Source of the DNA: Sandaracinus amylolyticus
GTDB lineage: Bacteria > Myxococcota_A > Polyangia > Polyangiales > Sandaracinaceae
NCBI RefSeq assembly: GCF_021631985.1
Contig: NZ_CP070225.1
Coordinates: forward strand, 5,828,001 to 5,892,000
Length of the DNA: 64,000 nucleotides
Reading direction: 5' to 3'
Shown here: in pieces, positions 1 through 9,277 of the stretch
How positions within the stretch are numbered: position 1 is the stretch's first letter
Layout of the letters: each line of letters starts with the position of its first letter
The notes under the pieces: model-generated
Databases searched by the model: none
What the model was told of the DNA's origin: nothing
What the model saw: the letters and a program-made list of their open reading frames with translations, nothing else
Translations under genes and position numbers: made by a program

Positions 1-450
1 GGCGAGGGTCACGCGGTCGGCGACCGCCAGAGAGAGCCAGTCTTCTCCCCACGTGGCGCCGTGGACCGAGATTCGATTCTCGCTGAAGAGGAACCGATTC
101 CAGAACGCATATACACCGACGCTCGGGACGAGACCGAAATCGAAGAACGCAGTCGGGAAGACTCCGATGTTGCGCTCGGCGCCGAACGTCAGGACTCCGG
201 CGATCGTCTGGAGCACGTTGGCGCGCTCGATCTCGGTGAGCAGCCATCCGATCGGACGCCGCAGGACGAACTCCGAGATCGCGTAGAGCGGCGCGGTGAC
301 GACGCGTGGGATCCACAGGAGCGCGTCGACCGCGTCGTCCCCGGGCTCGACCCGTCCGTCGTAGTCGGGGAGCGGCCGGCGTTCCTGCGCGACGGCGGGA
401 GACGCGAGCGCGAGCGACGCCGCGAACAGACACACGACGCACGTTCTCAT
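1..450 (-). CDS. Putative outer-membrane beta-barrel protein, N-terminal part (truncated by window)
   Basis: Only the first 150 codons are visible; the gene continues to the left of the window. The ATG at 450 is followed by a typical secretion signal (starts MRTCVVCLFAASL, likely cleaved after SPAVAQ). The mature part has blocks such as LRRPIGWLL and FDFGLVPSVGVYAFWN that resemble, from memory, BamA/TamA-like (bacterial surface antigen) proteins of myxobacteria. The start overlaps the stop of the upstream gene by ATGA, so the two are probably co-transcribed. The family call is tentative; a secreted outer-membrane protein is the safer statement. Confidence 0.6.
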   Translation of the reverse strand, partial: MRTCVVCLFAASLALASPAVAQERRPLPDYDGRVEPGDDAVDALLWIPRVVTAPLYAISEFVLRRPIGWLLTEIERANVLQTIAGVLTFGAERNIGVFPTAFFDFGLVPSVGVYAFWNRFLFSENRISVHGATWGEDWLSLAVADRVTLA

Positions 451-920
451 CGCGAGCCTCGCACGGTGATCTCCTCGAGCTGCGCGGTGCTGAGCAGGAC
501 GATCAGTCGTCCGATCCGCTCGGTGATCGCGGCGTCGATGCGCTCCACGGATCCCGCGGTCAGCAGCACGAGCGTGTGCACCGACACCCGCACCGCGCGC
601 AGCGTGGCGCGCAAGGTCGCGGCCCGCGCGCGCACCGCCGCGAGCGCGCGCGGGGGAACCTCGAGCACCAGCACGAGCCGTCCGCCGCCTCGCTGCTGGA
701 TCCCCGCGATCCACGCCGGAGCGCGAGCGAGGAGCGCGTCTGCGGCAGCCTCGTCGCGCAGCTCGATCGGCGCGAGCGCGACGTCGGCGGGGAGCCGCGG
801 GAGGACGTCGCGATCGTCGTCGCGCACGCGCACCACGTCCCAACCCGACCGCAGGTCCGCGATCGCCCGAGCACAGACCTCGGCGAGCGAGCTCGCGCCG
901 AGCACCACCACACGCAGCAT
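447..920 (-). CDS. Hypothetical protein with Rossmann-like N-terminus
   Basis: About 157 residues, not recognised. The chosen start (MLRVVVLGASSLAEV) gives a beta-strand plus G-x-S-S turn like the first strand of a nucleotide-binding or receiver-type fold; an in-frame start at 1022 would add 34 Arg-rich residues that look non-coding. The C-terminal half has alternating hydrophobic stretches (TLVLLTAGSVERI, IGRLIVLLST), consistent with a small soluble alpha/beta protein. It is translationally coupled (ATGA) to the outer-membrane protein gene downstream. No catalytic motif can be assigned. Confidence 0.5.
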   Translation of the reverse strand: MLRVVVLGASSLAEVCARAIADLRSGWDVVRVRDDDRDVLPRLPADVALAPIELRDEAAADALLARAPAWIAGIQQRGGGRLVLVLEVPPRALAAVRARAATLRATLRAVRVSVHTLVLLTAGSVERIDAAITERIGRLIVLLSTAQLEEITVRGSR

Positions 921-1072
921 GACGAGGACGATGCGGCGCCGCCGCGGGGCGGCGTTGCACGCTCTTGTCGCGCCTCGAGGGCTCTCGAAGAATCGGCTCG
1001 CCCGCCGGCCCCTAGCGTCCACGCGCTTCGCGCGCTCTCCGGAACCTGCGGGACGAGCACTCCGGCGAGGAC

Positions 1073-4000
1073 TCAGCCCGCGCTCGGCTCCGGTGCCGCT
1101 CGCTTACCGCGCGTGACCACCTTGCGCACTGCCACGTAGAAAGCCGGGACCAGCACCACCGCGAGCACGGTCGCGCTGATCATCCCGCCGAGGACGCCAG
1201 TGCCGATCGCGCGCTGGGTCTCCGCGCTCGCGCCCGTCGCGATCGCGAGCGGGACCACGCCGAGGGTGAACGCGAGCGACGTCATCAGGATCGGTCGCAG
1301 GCGCAGCCGCGCCGCCTCCACTGCGGCCTCGGTGATCGAGCGGCCCTCGTCCTCGAGCTGCTTCGCGAACTCGACGATGAGGATCGCGTTCTTCGCGGAC
1401 AGGCCGATCAACGTGATGAGCCCGACCTTGAAGAACACGTCGTTGGGCATGCCACGCATCGTCACCGCGAGCAGCGCGCCCACGACGCCGAGCGGGACGA
1501 CGAGGATGACCGAGAGCGGGATCGACCAGCTCTCGTAGAGCGCCGCGAGCACGAGGAACACGACGAGCAGCGAGAGCGCGAGCAGCGCGGGCGCTTCGTC
1601 GCCGCTGAGGCGCTCCTGGTACGAGAGGCCCGTCCACTCGACGCCGAAGCCCGGCGGCAGCTGCGCGGCGATGCGCTCCATCTCCGCCATCGCCTCGCCG
1701 CTGCTGAAGCCCTCGGCCGCGCTGCCCGCGATGCGCACCGCGGGATAGCCGTTGTACCGGACGAGCTGCAGCGGGCTCCGCTCCCAGCGCGCCGTCGCGA
1801 CCGCGGAGAGCGGCACCATGCGGCCCTCCTGGTTGCGCACCGGGAGCGCGAGCACGTCGTCGAGCTGCATGCGCGCCTCGGGCTCGGCCTGGAGGATCAC
1901 CTGCTGCAATCGACCCGCGTTCGGGAAGTCGTTCACGTACATCGAGCCGAGCGCGGCGGAGAGCGTCGCGTTGAGCGATGCGAACGACACGCCGAGCGCC
2001 TCCGCGCTCTGGCGATCGATCTCGAGCCGCACCGACGCACCGTCGGGCAGGCCCTCGGGATAGACGCCCTGCACGACGCTGCTCTGCGCGGCCGCGGCGA
2101 GGAGCTGGCCCTGCGCCGCGAGCAGCGCCTGCTGGCCCTGGTTGCGACGATCGACGAGGCGCATCGCGAAGCCCGCGCTGGTGCCGAGCGAGTCGATCGA
2201 AGGCGGCACGACGTGGAACATCATCCCGTCGCGCAGCCCAGCGAACGTGCCGTTCGCCGACGCGACCTCGCCCTGCGCCGTCGCGCCCTCGCGCGCATCC
2301 CAGTCGTCGAGGATCGTGAACATCAGCGCGGCGTTGGGGCCGGAGCCCGAGAAGCCGAACCCGCGGATCGCGACCACCGAGCGCACGCCGGGCCGCGCCT
2401 GCGCGTACTCCTCGTACGAGCGGATCACACGATCGGTGCGCTCCGCCGTCGCGTCGGACGGCAGCGCGACGCTCGAGATCCAATAGCCCTGATCCTCCTC
2501 GGGGAGGAACGAGCCCGGCAGCGCGCGGAACAGCCAGCCCGCGCCGACGCTCACCGCGAGCAGCGCGACGACGCCGATGCTGCTGCGCCGCACGAGGTGC
2601 GCGACGCCCGCGCCATAACGCGCGGTGAGCCAGGTGAACGCGCGGTTGAACGGACCGAAGAGCCCGCGGTTCGGATCGTGGTGCTCCGGGACCGGCTTCA
2701 GCAGCGTCGCGCAGAGCGCGGGCGTGAGCGAGAGCGCGAGGAACGCGGAGAGCAGGATCGAGACCGCCATCGAGAGGCTGAACTGGCGGTAGATCGTGCC
2801 GACCGAGCCGGACGCGAACGCCATCGGGATGAACACCGCGGAGAGCACGAGCGTGATGCCGATGACCGCGCCCGTGATCTCGTCCATCGCCTTCTTCGTG
2901 GCCTCCTTCGCGGAGAGCTTCTCGGTCGCCATCAGGCGCTCGACGTTCTCCACGACCACGATCGCGTCGTCGACGATGATGCCGATGGCGAGCACCATGC
3001 CGAACATCGTCAGCACGTTGATCGAGAAGCCCGCCGCGTACATCACGGCGAACGTCCCGAGCAGCGCGATGGGCGCGACGATCGCGGGCACGAGCGTGTA
3101 GCGCACGCTCTGCAGGAACAGGAACATCACCGCGAAGACGAGCACCATCGCCTCGAAGAAGGTCTCGAGCACCTTCTCGATCGAGACGCGCACGAAGGGC
3201 GCGGTGTCGTAGGGGACGTTCGCCTCGATGCCCTCGGGGAAGCTCGCCGAGAGCTCGGCGACGCGCTCCCGCACCAGCGCCGAGGTCTCCACTGCGTTCG
3301 CGCCCGGCGCGAGCATCACGCCCGCGCCCGCCGAGGGCGTGCCGTTGGTGCGCGTCGCGGTGCCGTAGCTCTGCGCGCCGAGCTCGATGCGCGCGACGTC
3401 GCGCAGGAGCACGCGCGATCCGTCGGGACGCGCGCGCAGCACCACGTCGCCGAACTGCTCCGGGGTCTCGAGCTCGCCCTGCACGACGAGCGGGATCGTC
3501 ACGCGCTGTCCGGGCACGGTCGGCGCGTCACCGACGCGGCCCGGCGAGACCTGCGCGTTCTGCGCGCGGATCGCGTTCGCGACGTCGTCGACCGAGACGC
3601 CGAGCGCGGTGAGCTGCACCGGATCGAGCCACACGCGCAGCGCGCGCGGCGCGGTGAAGACCTGCACGCGACCCACGCCGGGGATGCGCTTGAGCTCCTC
3701 GACCAGGCCGCGCGAGAGGAAGTCGCCGAGCGTCTGCTCGTCGTAGCGACCCTCGGGCGAGCGCAGGTCGACGATGCACAGGAAGTTCGAGGTCGAGGCT
3801 TCGACCGCGAGGCCGATCTGCCGGACCATCTGGGGCAGGCGCGGCTCGACCGTGCGCAGGCGGTTCTGCACCGCGACCTGCGCGAGCTCGGGATCGGTGC
3901 CGGGCTCGAAGGTCGCGGTGATCTGCGCGACGCCCGAGGTGTCCGACGACGACTCGAAGTAGAGCAGGTGCGGCACGCCCGAGATCTCGCGCTCGATCGG

Positions 4001-4189
4001 CGCGAGCACGCTGTCGCTCATCGTCGAGGGCGTCGCGCCCGGGTACGTCGCGGTGATGGTGACCGCCGGCGGCGCGACGGTCGGATAACGCTCGACGGGC
4101 AGGCGACGGATCGCGAGCACGCCGAAGAGCACGATGAAGAGCGAGACGACCCACGCGAAGACGGGTCGCTCGATGAAGAAGCGCGGCAT
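1073..4189 (-). CDS. RND multidrug efflux permease (HAE1/AcrB family)
   Basis: 1038 residues, the normal length for AcrB/MexB-type inner-membrane pumps that export drugs or other hydrophobic compounds using proton motive force. It starts MPRFFIERPVFAWVVSL, the standard first transmembrane segment of HAE1 permeases. The proton-relay aspartate pair is present in the TM4 motif (GIIVDDAIVVVENV, near residue 406), as is the TM10 lysine (GLSAKNAILIVEF, near residue 931). Two large periplasmic loops follow TM1 and TM7 as expected. It lies 4 bases after the adaptor gene; that gene's TAG stop forms part of the ribosome-binding site (TAGGA). No outer-membrane TolC-type gene is adjacent, so the pump presumably borrows one. 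Substrate unknown. Confidence 0.97.
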   Translation of the reverse strand: MPRFFIERPVFAWVVSLFIVLFGVLAIRRLPVERYPTVAPPAVTITATYPGATPSTMSDSVLAPIEREISGVPHLLYFESSSDTSGVAQITATFEPGTDPELAQVAVQNRLRTVEPRLPQMVRQIGLAVEASTSNFLCIVDLRSPEGRYDEQTLGDFLSRGLVEELKRIPGVGRVQVFTAPRALRVWLDPVQLTALGVSVDDVANAIRAQNAQVSPGRVGDAPTVPGQRVTIPLVVQGELETPEQFGDVVLRARPDGSRVLLRDVARIELGAQSYGTATRTNGTPSAGAGVMLAPGANAVETSALVRERVAELSASFPEGIEANVPYDTAPFVRVSIEKVLETFFEAMVLVFAVMFLFLQSVRYTLVPAIVAPIALLGTFAVMYAAGFSINVLTMFGMVLAIGIIVDDAIVVVENVERLMATEKLSAKEATKKAMDEITGAVIGITLVLSAVFIPMAFASGSVGTIYRQFSLSMAVSILLSAFLALSLTPALCATLLKPVPEHHDPNRGLFGPFNRAFTWLTARYGAGVAHLVRRSSIGVVALLAVSVGAGWLFRALPGSFLPEEDQGYWISSVALPSDATAERTDRVIRSYEEYAQARPGVRSVVAIRGFGFSGSGPNAALMFTILDDWDAREGATAQGEVASANGTFAGLRDGMMFHVVPPSIDSLGTSAGFAMRLVDRRNQGQQALLAAQGQLLAAAAQSSVVQGVYPEGLPDGASVRLEIDRQSAEALGVSFASLNATLSAALGSMYVNDFPNAGRLQQVILQAEPEARMQLDDVLALPVRNQEGRMVPLSAVATARWERSPLQLVRYNGYPAVRIAGSAAEGFSSGEAMAEMERIAAQLPPGFGVEWTGLSYQERLSGDEAPALLALSLLVVFLVLAALYESWSIPLSVILVVPLGVVGALLAVTMRGMPNDVFFKVGLITLIGLSAKNAILIVEFAKQLEDEGRSITEAAVEAARLRLRPILMTSLAFTLGVVPLAIATGASAETQRAIGTGVLGGMISATVLAVVLVPAFYVAVRKVVTRGKRAAPEPSAG

Positions 4190-4193
4190 GGTC

Positions 4194-5381
4194 CTACTCG
4201 CTCGCGGTGTCGGGTGCCGGGCCGTGGTCCTCGCGCGCGATCTCGACGTCCCAGGGGACCGGTCGCACCTGCATGCCGGGCCCGAGGCGATCGTGGCCCT
4301 CGACGATCACGCGATCGCCCGCGACCAGGCCCTCGCGCACGATGTGCTGGCCATCGACGACGCGACCGGTGATCACGCTGCGCACCGCGACGACGTCACC
4401 CGCGTCGACGACGAGCACGCTCTCGCCGAGCGCGGGATCGTGCAGCACCGCCTGCTGGGGCACGGTGATCGCGGAAGGCTCGCGGCCGAAGGGAATGCGC
4501 GCCCGCACGAACATGCCGGGCAGCAGATCGACATCCGCGTTCGGCACGAGCACGCGCAGCGTGAGCTCGCTGGTCGTGAGGTCGACGTTCACGTCGGTCG
4601 AGAGGAGCCGTCCTTCGACCTCGTAGGGCTCGCCGCGCATCGAGAGGAGGCGCACCGGAAGTCCGTCGCTGCGCTCGAGCTCGCCGCGGGCCGAGCGCTG
4701 TCGCAGCTCCTCGTAGCGCGAGGCGGGCTGGCGGATGTCGACGTAGACCTGATCGAGCTGCTGGATGGTCACCATCGGCAGCGGATCGGCGGTGCCCACC
4801 AGCGCGCCTTCGGTCACGCGCGAGAGGCCGATGCGGCCCGCGATCGGCGCGGTGACGGTCGCGTAGCGGAGGCTGATGCGGCTGCGCGCGAGCGACGCCT
4901 CGCTCACCGCGAGATCGGCGCGCGCGAGATCGAGCGTGCTCTGCGCGTTGTGGAGCGCCTGCTCGGAGAGCGCGCCCATCGCGGCGAGACGGCTCGCGCG
5001 ATCCGCCTCGCGCTCCGCGGTGGCGAGCGCCGCGCGCTGGCGCTCGGTGGTCGCCGACGCGCCCGCGACCTCGGCGCGGAACACGGTGGGATCGACGCGA
5101 TAGAGCGGCTGCCCCGCGGCGACGGTGTCGCCCTCGGTGAAGAGACGCTCGCGCACGATGCCCGAGACCAGCGGGCGCACCTCGGCGACGCGCACCGGCA
5201 CGACGCGCCCGGGAAGCAGATCCTCCACGAGCACCGCGCGCGGCGACACGGTGATCGTCGAGACCTCGGGCGGGGGCGGCGGATCGCTCGGCGCGGAAGG
5301 AGGTGGCGGGCTGCTACAGCCGAGCAGCGTTAGCAGGGCGTAGAGCGCGGCGGTGCCGCGAAGAAGGCGGGAGCACATCAC
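4194..5381 (-). CDS. RND efflux periplasmic adaptor, lipoprotein (AcrA/MexA family)
   Basis: 395 residues; the membrane-fusion protein that bridges the RND permease to an outer-membrane channel. The N-terminus is a lipoprotein signal ending in the lipobox LLGC, followed by a Pro-rich linker. Then come the barrel-sandwich and hairpin regions: [18 protein letters not shown] (lipoyl-like half), an alpha-helical coiled coil around residues 100-160, and the returning half [18 protein letters not shown] beta-barrel and membrane-proximal domain follow ([20 protein letters not shown]). It is the first gene of the efflux operon, divergent from the aldehyde oxidoreductase operon. A short dyad sits directly in front of its start. 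Confidence 0.95.
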   Translation of the reverse strand: MMCSRLLRGTAALYALLTLLGCSSPPPPSAPSDPPPPPEVSTITVSPRAVLVEDLLPGRVVPVRVAEVRPLVSGIVRERLFTEGDTVAAGQPLYRVDPTVFRAEVAGASATTERQRAALATAEREADRASRLAAMGALSEQALHNAQSTLDLARADLAVSEASLARSRISLRYATVTAPIAGRIGLSRVTEGALVGTADPLPMVTIQQLDQVYVDIRQPASRYEELRQRSARGELERSDGLPVRLLSMRGEPYEVEGRLLSTDVNVDLTTSELTLRVLVPNADVDLLPGMFVRARIPFGREPSAITVPQQAVLHDPALGESVLVVDAGDVVAVRSVITGRVVDGQHIVREGLVAGDRVIVEGHDRLGPGMQVRPVPWDVEIAREDHGPAPDTASE

Positions 5382-5559
5382 GAAGACCTGCCGAGAAGGG
5401 AGGGGTCTTCCCTATGTTGCGCGAGGGCGCCGATCGCCAGCCCCAGCGCGCATCGAAACGTCGTCGCCCCGCATCCGCACGCGGACTTTGGCCGCGACGC
5501 GAGCATCGCTATCTCACCCCCATCCCGCGAGCCGTGCGCGCGCGAGGGGAGGTGTCGCG
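5382..5559. promoter_or_regulatory. Divergent intergenic region with short dyad
   Basis: The 178 bases between the divergent efflux and aldehyde oxidoreductase operons must hold both promoters. A perfect 7-bp inverted repeat, GAAGACC (5382-5388) and GGTCTTC (5404-5410), sits immediately upstream of the adaptor start and could be an operator. No regulator gene is adjacent. On the plus side, GGGGAGGTG (5547-5555) is a good ribosome-binding site for the ATG at 5560. No convincing -35/-10 pair was identified. Confidence 0.35.
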
Positions 5560-6165
5560 ATGCCGTCCGAGGGCGATCGATCGAGACCAGGGCGCTTCCT
5601 CCGCAAGGCACCCGCGCCGCGGACCTCCGCGCCCGCGAAGGAGAGCAGCGCGAAGACCGTGACGCTCGAGGTGAACGGGCACACCTACGCGCTCGAGATC
5701 GATCTGCGGACGACGCTGCTCGACGCGCTGCGCGAGCGGCTGCACCTGACCGGCACGAAGAAGGGCTGCGACCACGGGCAGTGCGGTGCGTGCACCGTGC
5801 TCGTCGACGGTCGCCGCATCAACTCGTGCCTGACGCTCGCCGTGATGCACGAGGGCGATGCGATCACGACGATCGAGGGGCTCGGCGCGCCCGAAGAGCT
5901 GCATCCGATGCAGCGTGCCTTCCTCGAGCACGACGGGTTCCAGTGCGGCTACTGCACCTCGGGGCAGATCTGCTCGGCGGTCGCGATGGTCGCGGAGGCG
6001 CGCGCGGGCTGGCCGAGCCACGCCACCGAGGACGTCGCCGCGCCGCGCGTCGCGCTGACCGACGCGGAGATCCGCGAGCGCATGAGCGGCAACGTGTGTC
6101 GCTGCGCGGCCTATCCGAACATCGTCGCGGCGATCCGCAGCGTCGTCGGGGGAGGCGGGACGTGA
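5560..6165 (+). CDS. paoA: Aldehyde oxidoreductase, [2Fe-2S] subunit (PaoA type)
   Basis: 201 residues. Small electron-transfer subunit of a three-subunit molybdenum hydroxylase that oxidises aldehydes to acids. The plant-type [2Fe-2S] motif ([15 protein letters not shown], near residue 70) and the second cluster domain ([10 protein letters not shown] and [11 protein letters not shown]) are both complete. The ATG at 5560 is chosen because GGGGAGGTG lies just upstream; in-frame starts further left add an Arg-rich stretch without homology. The first 30 residues form a basic, Pro/Ala-rich tail with no clear Tat signal, so a cytoplasmic enzyme is likelier than the periplasmic E. coli type. The stop overlaps the GTG of the FAD subunit. 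Confidence 0.93.
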   Translation: MPSEGDRSRPGRFLRKAPAPRTSAPAKESSAKTVTLEVNGHTYALEIDLRTTLLDALRERLHLTGTKKGCDHGQCGACTVLVDGRRINSCLTLAVMHEGDAITTIEGLGAPEELHPMQRAFLEHDGFQCGYCTSGQICSAVAMVAEARAGWPSHATEDVAAPRVALTDAEIRERMSGNVCRCAAYPNIVAAIRSVVGGGGT

Positions 6166-7145
6166 AGGAGCTCACCTACGAGCGCGCGAGCGATCCGGTG
6201 CGCGCCGCGGCCGCGGGCGCGACCGCCGGCGCGAAGCTCATCTGCGGCGGGACGAACCTGCTCGATCTGATGAAGCTCGGGATCGAGCAGCCGACGCATC
6301 TCGTCGACGTGAGCCGACTGCCGCTCAAGGACATCGAGGCGACGGCCGATGGCGGGCTGCGGATCGGCGCGCTCGCCGACAACGCGACGGTCGCAGCCGA
6401 CCGGCGGGTGCGCGAGCGCTACGGCGTGCTCTCGCAGGCGCTGCTCGCGGGCGCGTCGGCGCAGCTGCGCAACATGGCGTCGGTCGCCGGGAACCTGCTG
6501 CAGCGCACGCGCTGCCTCTACTTCTACGACACGCTCGCGCGCTGCAACAAGCGCGTGCCGGGCGTGGGATGTGCGGCGCTCGGCGGGATGAACCGCAACC
6601 ACGCGATCCTCGGGGCGAGCGACGCGTGCATCGCGACGCATCCGTCGGACATGGCGGTCGCGATGATCGCCCTCGATGCGAAGATCGAGGTCATCGACGC
6701 GCGCGGTGGATCGCGCGAGGTGTCGATCCACGACCTCTATCTCGCGCCGGGGAACACGCCGCACCTCGAGACCGTGGTGCGCCCGGGCGAGCTGATCACG
6801 GCGGTCGTGCTCCCGCCGCCGCCGCGGGGATGGCAGCTCTATCGCAAGGTGCGCGATCGCGCGTCGTACGAGTTCGCGCTGGTCTCGGTCGCGGTGATCC
6901 TGTCGGTCGCGGGCGACACGATCGAGTCGGCGCGCGTCGCGCTCGGCGGCGTGGCGCACAAGCCCTGGCGATCGTTCGAGGCCGAGGCGGTGCTGCGCGG
7001 GCGGCCGCCGACCATCGAGACCCATCGCGCCGCCGCCGATGCCGCGCTCTCGCGCGCGGTGGGGCGCGGGCACAACGACTTCAAGATCGAGCTCGCGAAG
7101 CGCACGGTGATCGCGACGCTCGACCACGCAGCGGGGCTCGCATGA
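6162..7145 (+). CDS. paoB: Aldehyde oxidoreductase, FAD subunit (PaoB type)
   Basis: 327 residues. Medium subunit that passes electrons from the molybdenum site to FAD and an acceptor. FAD-binding segments are [12 protein letters not shown] (near residue 28) and [13 protein letters not shown] (near residue 108). Cysteines in [16 protein letters not shown] and GVGC match the extra cluster loop known from PaoB/YagS and distinguish it from plain xanthine dehydrogenase FAD subunits. The C-terminal CO-dehydrogenase flavoprotein domain follows ([11 protein letters not shown]). The start is a GTG that overlaps the paoA stop, and the stop overlaps the next ATG (ATGA), so the three subunits are translationally coupled. 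Confidence 0.93.
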   Translation: MKELTYERASDPVRAAAAGATAGAKLICGGTNLLDLMKLGIEQPTHLVDVSRLPLKDIEATADGGLRIGALADNATVAADRRVRERYGVLSQALLAGASAQLRNMASVAGNLLQRTRCLYFYDTLARCNKRVPGVGCAALGGMNRNHAILGASDACIATHPSDMAVAMIALDAKIEVIDARGGSREVSIHDLYLAPGNTPHLETVVRPGELITAVVLPPPPRGWQLYRKVRDRASYEFALVSVAVILSVAGDTIESARVALGGVAHKPWRSFEAEAVLRGRPPTIETHRAAADAALSRAVGRGHNDFKIELAKRTVIATLDHAAGLA

Positions 7146-9277
7146 TCGGCGCACCGCTGAACCGCGTCGACGGTCCGCTCAAGGTCTCGGGCCGCGCGAC
7201 GTACAGCTACGAGGAGCAGAGCCTCGGGCCGACGCTCTACGGCTTCGTCGTCGAGTCGGCGATCGCCCACGGGCGCATCACGATGATCGACACCTCGCTC
7301 GCCGAGCGCGCGCCCGGCGTGCGCCGCGTGATCACGCATCGCGATGCACCGCCGCAGCGCCAGCCCGACAAGACGCGCGCGTCGTACGGGCGCGCGCTGC
7401 CGGTGCTCACCGGCACCGAGATCCGCACGTTCGCACAGCCGGTCGCGCTCGTGGTCGCGAGGACGTTCGAGCAGGCGCGGGCCGCGGCGGGGATGGTGCG
7501 CGTCGGGTACGAGATCACGCCCGGTCAGTACGACTTCGACGCGCCCGGAGCGTCCGAGATCGAGCAGCCGAGCGTGAACGCGGGATATCCGTCGGACTCG
7601 TCGGTGGGCGATCTCGAGGGCGCGCTCGCGACCGCGCAGCTGGTGATCGATCGCGTCTACACGACGCCGTACGCGTTCGGCCTGCCGATGGAGACCCACG
7701 CGTGCGTCGCCGCGTGGGACGGCGACGTGGTGACCGCCTACTGCAGCACGCAGATGGTGGCCGAGGCGCAGTCGCGGATCGCATCGACGTTCGGCCTGGC
7801 GCCGGAGAAGGTGCACGTCGTCTCGCGCTACATCGGCGGCGGGTTCGGCTCGAAGCTCGGCGTGAGCGTGGAGACGATCCTCGCGGTGATGGCCGCGCGT
7901 GCGCTCGGCGAGCCGGTGAAGGTCACGCTGACGCGCCAGCAGATGTTCCATCACACCGGGCATCGGCCCGCGTCGCGGCAGCGCGTGCGCCTCGGTGCAT
8001 CGCGCGACGGACGGCTCGTCGCGTTCGGCCACGACGCGACGCAGAAGCAGTCGCGCGGGAGCGACTACGTCGAGCAGACCGCGACCGCGGGGCGCAGCCT
8101 CTACGCGGCGCCGAACCGGCGATCGACGCATCGCGCGATCCCGCTCGATCTGCCGGAGGCGGGCGACGTGCGCGCGCCGGGCGAGGCCCCCGGGCTCTTC
8201 GCGATCGAGTCGGCGATGGACGAGCTCGCGTACACGCTCGACATGGATCCGATCGCGCTGCGGATCGCGAACGAGCCCACGATCCACCCCGAGCTGAACG
8301 TCCCGTACAGCCATCGCCGCATGGTCGAGTGCATGCGCGAAGGCGCGCAGCGCTTCGGCTGGGATCGACGCTCGAAGGTGCCCGGGAGCACGCGCGACGG
8401 ACGCTGGCTCGTCGGTCACGGCATGGCGGCGGCGATCCGGCCGCACTACCAGAGCGAGACCTCGGTGAGGGTCCGCATCGACGCCGACGGCACGACGCGC
8501 GTGCAGTGCGACATGACGGACATCGGGACCGGCACGTACACGGTCCTCGCGCAGACCGCGAGCGAGGCGCTGGGCGTTCCGCTCGAGCGCGTGCGCGTCG
8601 AGATCGGCGACTCCGACCTGCCGCGCACCGGGGGCTCGGGCGGATCGTGGGGCGCATCGAACTCGTGCAACGCGCTGCTGCGCGCGTGCAAGGCGCTGCT
8701 CGAGAAGGTGGGCGCGCCCGCGGGCGGTGTGCTCGCGCAGGTCGCCTCGCAGTTCCCCGGCGGCGTGGAGGCGATCGGGAGCGTCGCGAGCCAGCACGAC
8801 GAGCCGAGCTACAGCAAGTACTCGATCGCCAGCTACGGCGCGCACTTCGTCGAGATCGGCGTCGACGCGGACACCGGCGAGATCCGGCTGCGCCGCATGC
8901 TCGGCGTGTTCGACGTGGGGCGCGTGCTCAACGAGAAGACCGCGCGCTCACAGCTGATCGGCGGGATGATCTGGGGCGTCTCGATGGCGCTGCACGAAGA
9001 GGGAGTCGTCGATCTGCGGGTGGGCGCGTTCGTGAACCGCGACTTCGCGCAGTACCTCGTGCCGGTGCACGCCGACGTCCCCTGCGTCGACGCGATCGTG
9101 CTCGACGGATTCGACGACGCCGCGAACGAGCTCGGCGCGAAGGGCGTCGGCGAGGTCGGCAACTGCGGCGCGTCCGCGGCGGTCGCGAACGCGGTCTACA
9201 ACGCGACCGGCGTCCGGGTCTGCGAGCTGCCGATCACGATCGAGAAGCTGCTGCCGCATCTTCCGGCGCGGCGATGA
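7142..9277 (+). CDS. paoC: Aldehyde oxidoreductase, molybdenum cofactor subunit (PaoC type)
   Basis: 711 residues, usual for the catalytic subunit. It starts [17 protein letters not shown], typical of the family. Cofactor-binding loops visible include [11 protein letters not shown] (near residue 232), [11 protein letters not shown] (near residue 500) and the C-terminal [11 protein letters not shown], whose Glu (near residue 670) is the conserved base that activates the Mo-bound water. The substrate cannot be predicted; PaoABC enzymes act on a broad range of aromatic and aliphatic aldehydes. It is coupled by ATGA to both neighbours, the second being its own maturation factor. Confidence 0.94.
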   Translation: MIGAPLNRVDGPLKVSGRATYSYEEQSLGPTLYGFVVESAIAHGRITMIDTSLAERAPGVRRVITHRDAPPQRQPDKTRASYGRALPVLTGTEIRTFAQPVALVVARTFEQARAAAGMVRVGYEITPGQYDFDAPGASEIEQPSVNAGYPSDSSVGDLEGALATAQLVIDRVYTTPYAFGLPMETHACVAAWDGDVVTAYCSTQMVAEAQSRIASTFGLAPEKVHVVSRYIGGGFGSKLGVSVETILAVMAARALGEPVKVTLTRQQMFHHTGHRPASRQRVRLGASRDGRLVAFGHDATQKQSRGSDYVEQTATAGRSLYAAPNRRSTHRAIPLDLPEAGDVRAPGEAPGLFAIESAMDELAYTLDMDPIALRIANEPTIHPELNVPYSHRRMVECMREGAQRFGWDRRSKVPGSTRDGRWLVGHGMAAAIRPHYQSETSVRVRIDADGTTRVQCDMTDIGTGTYTVLAQTASEALGVPLERVRVEIGDSDLPRTGGSGGSWGASNSCNALLRACKALLEKVGAPAGGVLAQVASQFPGGVEAIGSVASQHDEPSYSKYSIASYGAHFVEIGVDADTGEIRLRRMLGVFDVGRVLNEKTARSQLIGGMIWGVSMALHEEGVVDLRVGAFVNRDFAQYLVPVHADVPCVDAIVLDGFDDAANELGAKGVGEVGNCGASAAVANAVYNATGVRVCELPITIEKLLPHLPARR

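Noticed and set aside
2213-4372. A 719-codon plus-strand frame opposite the RND permease
   Set aside because: Low-complexity Arg/Asp/His translation, antisense to a well-supported gene.
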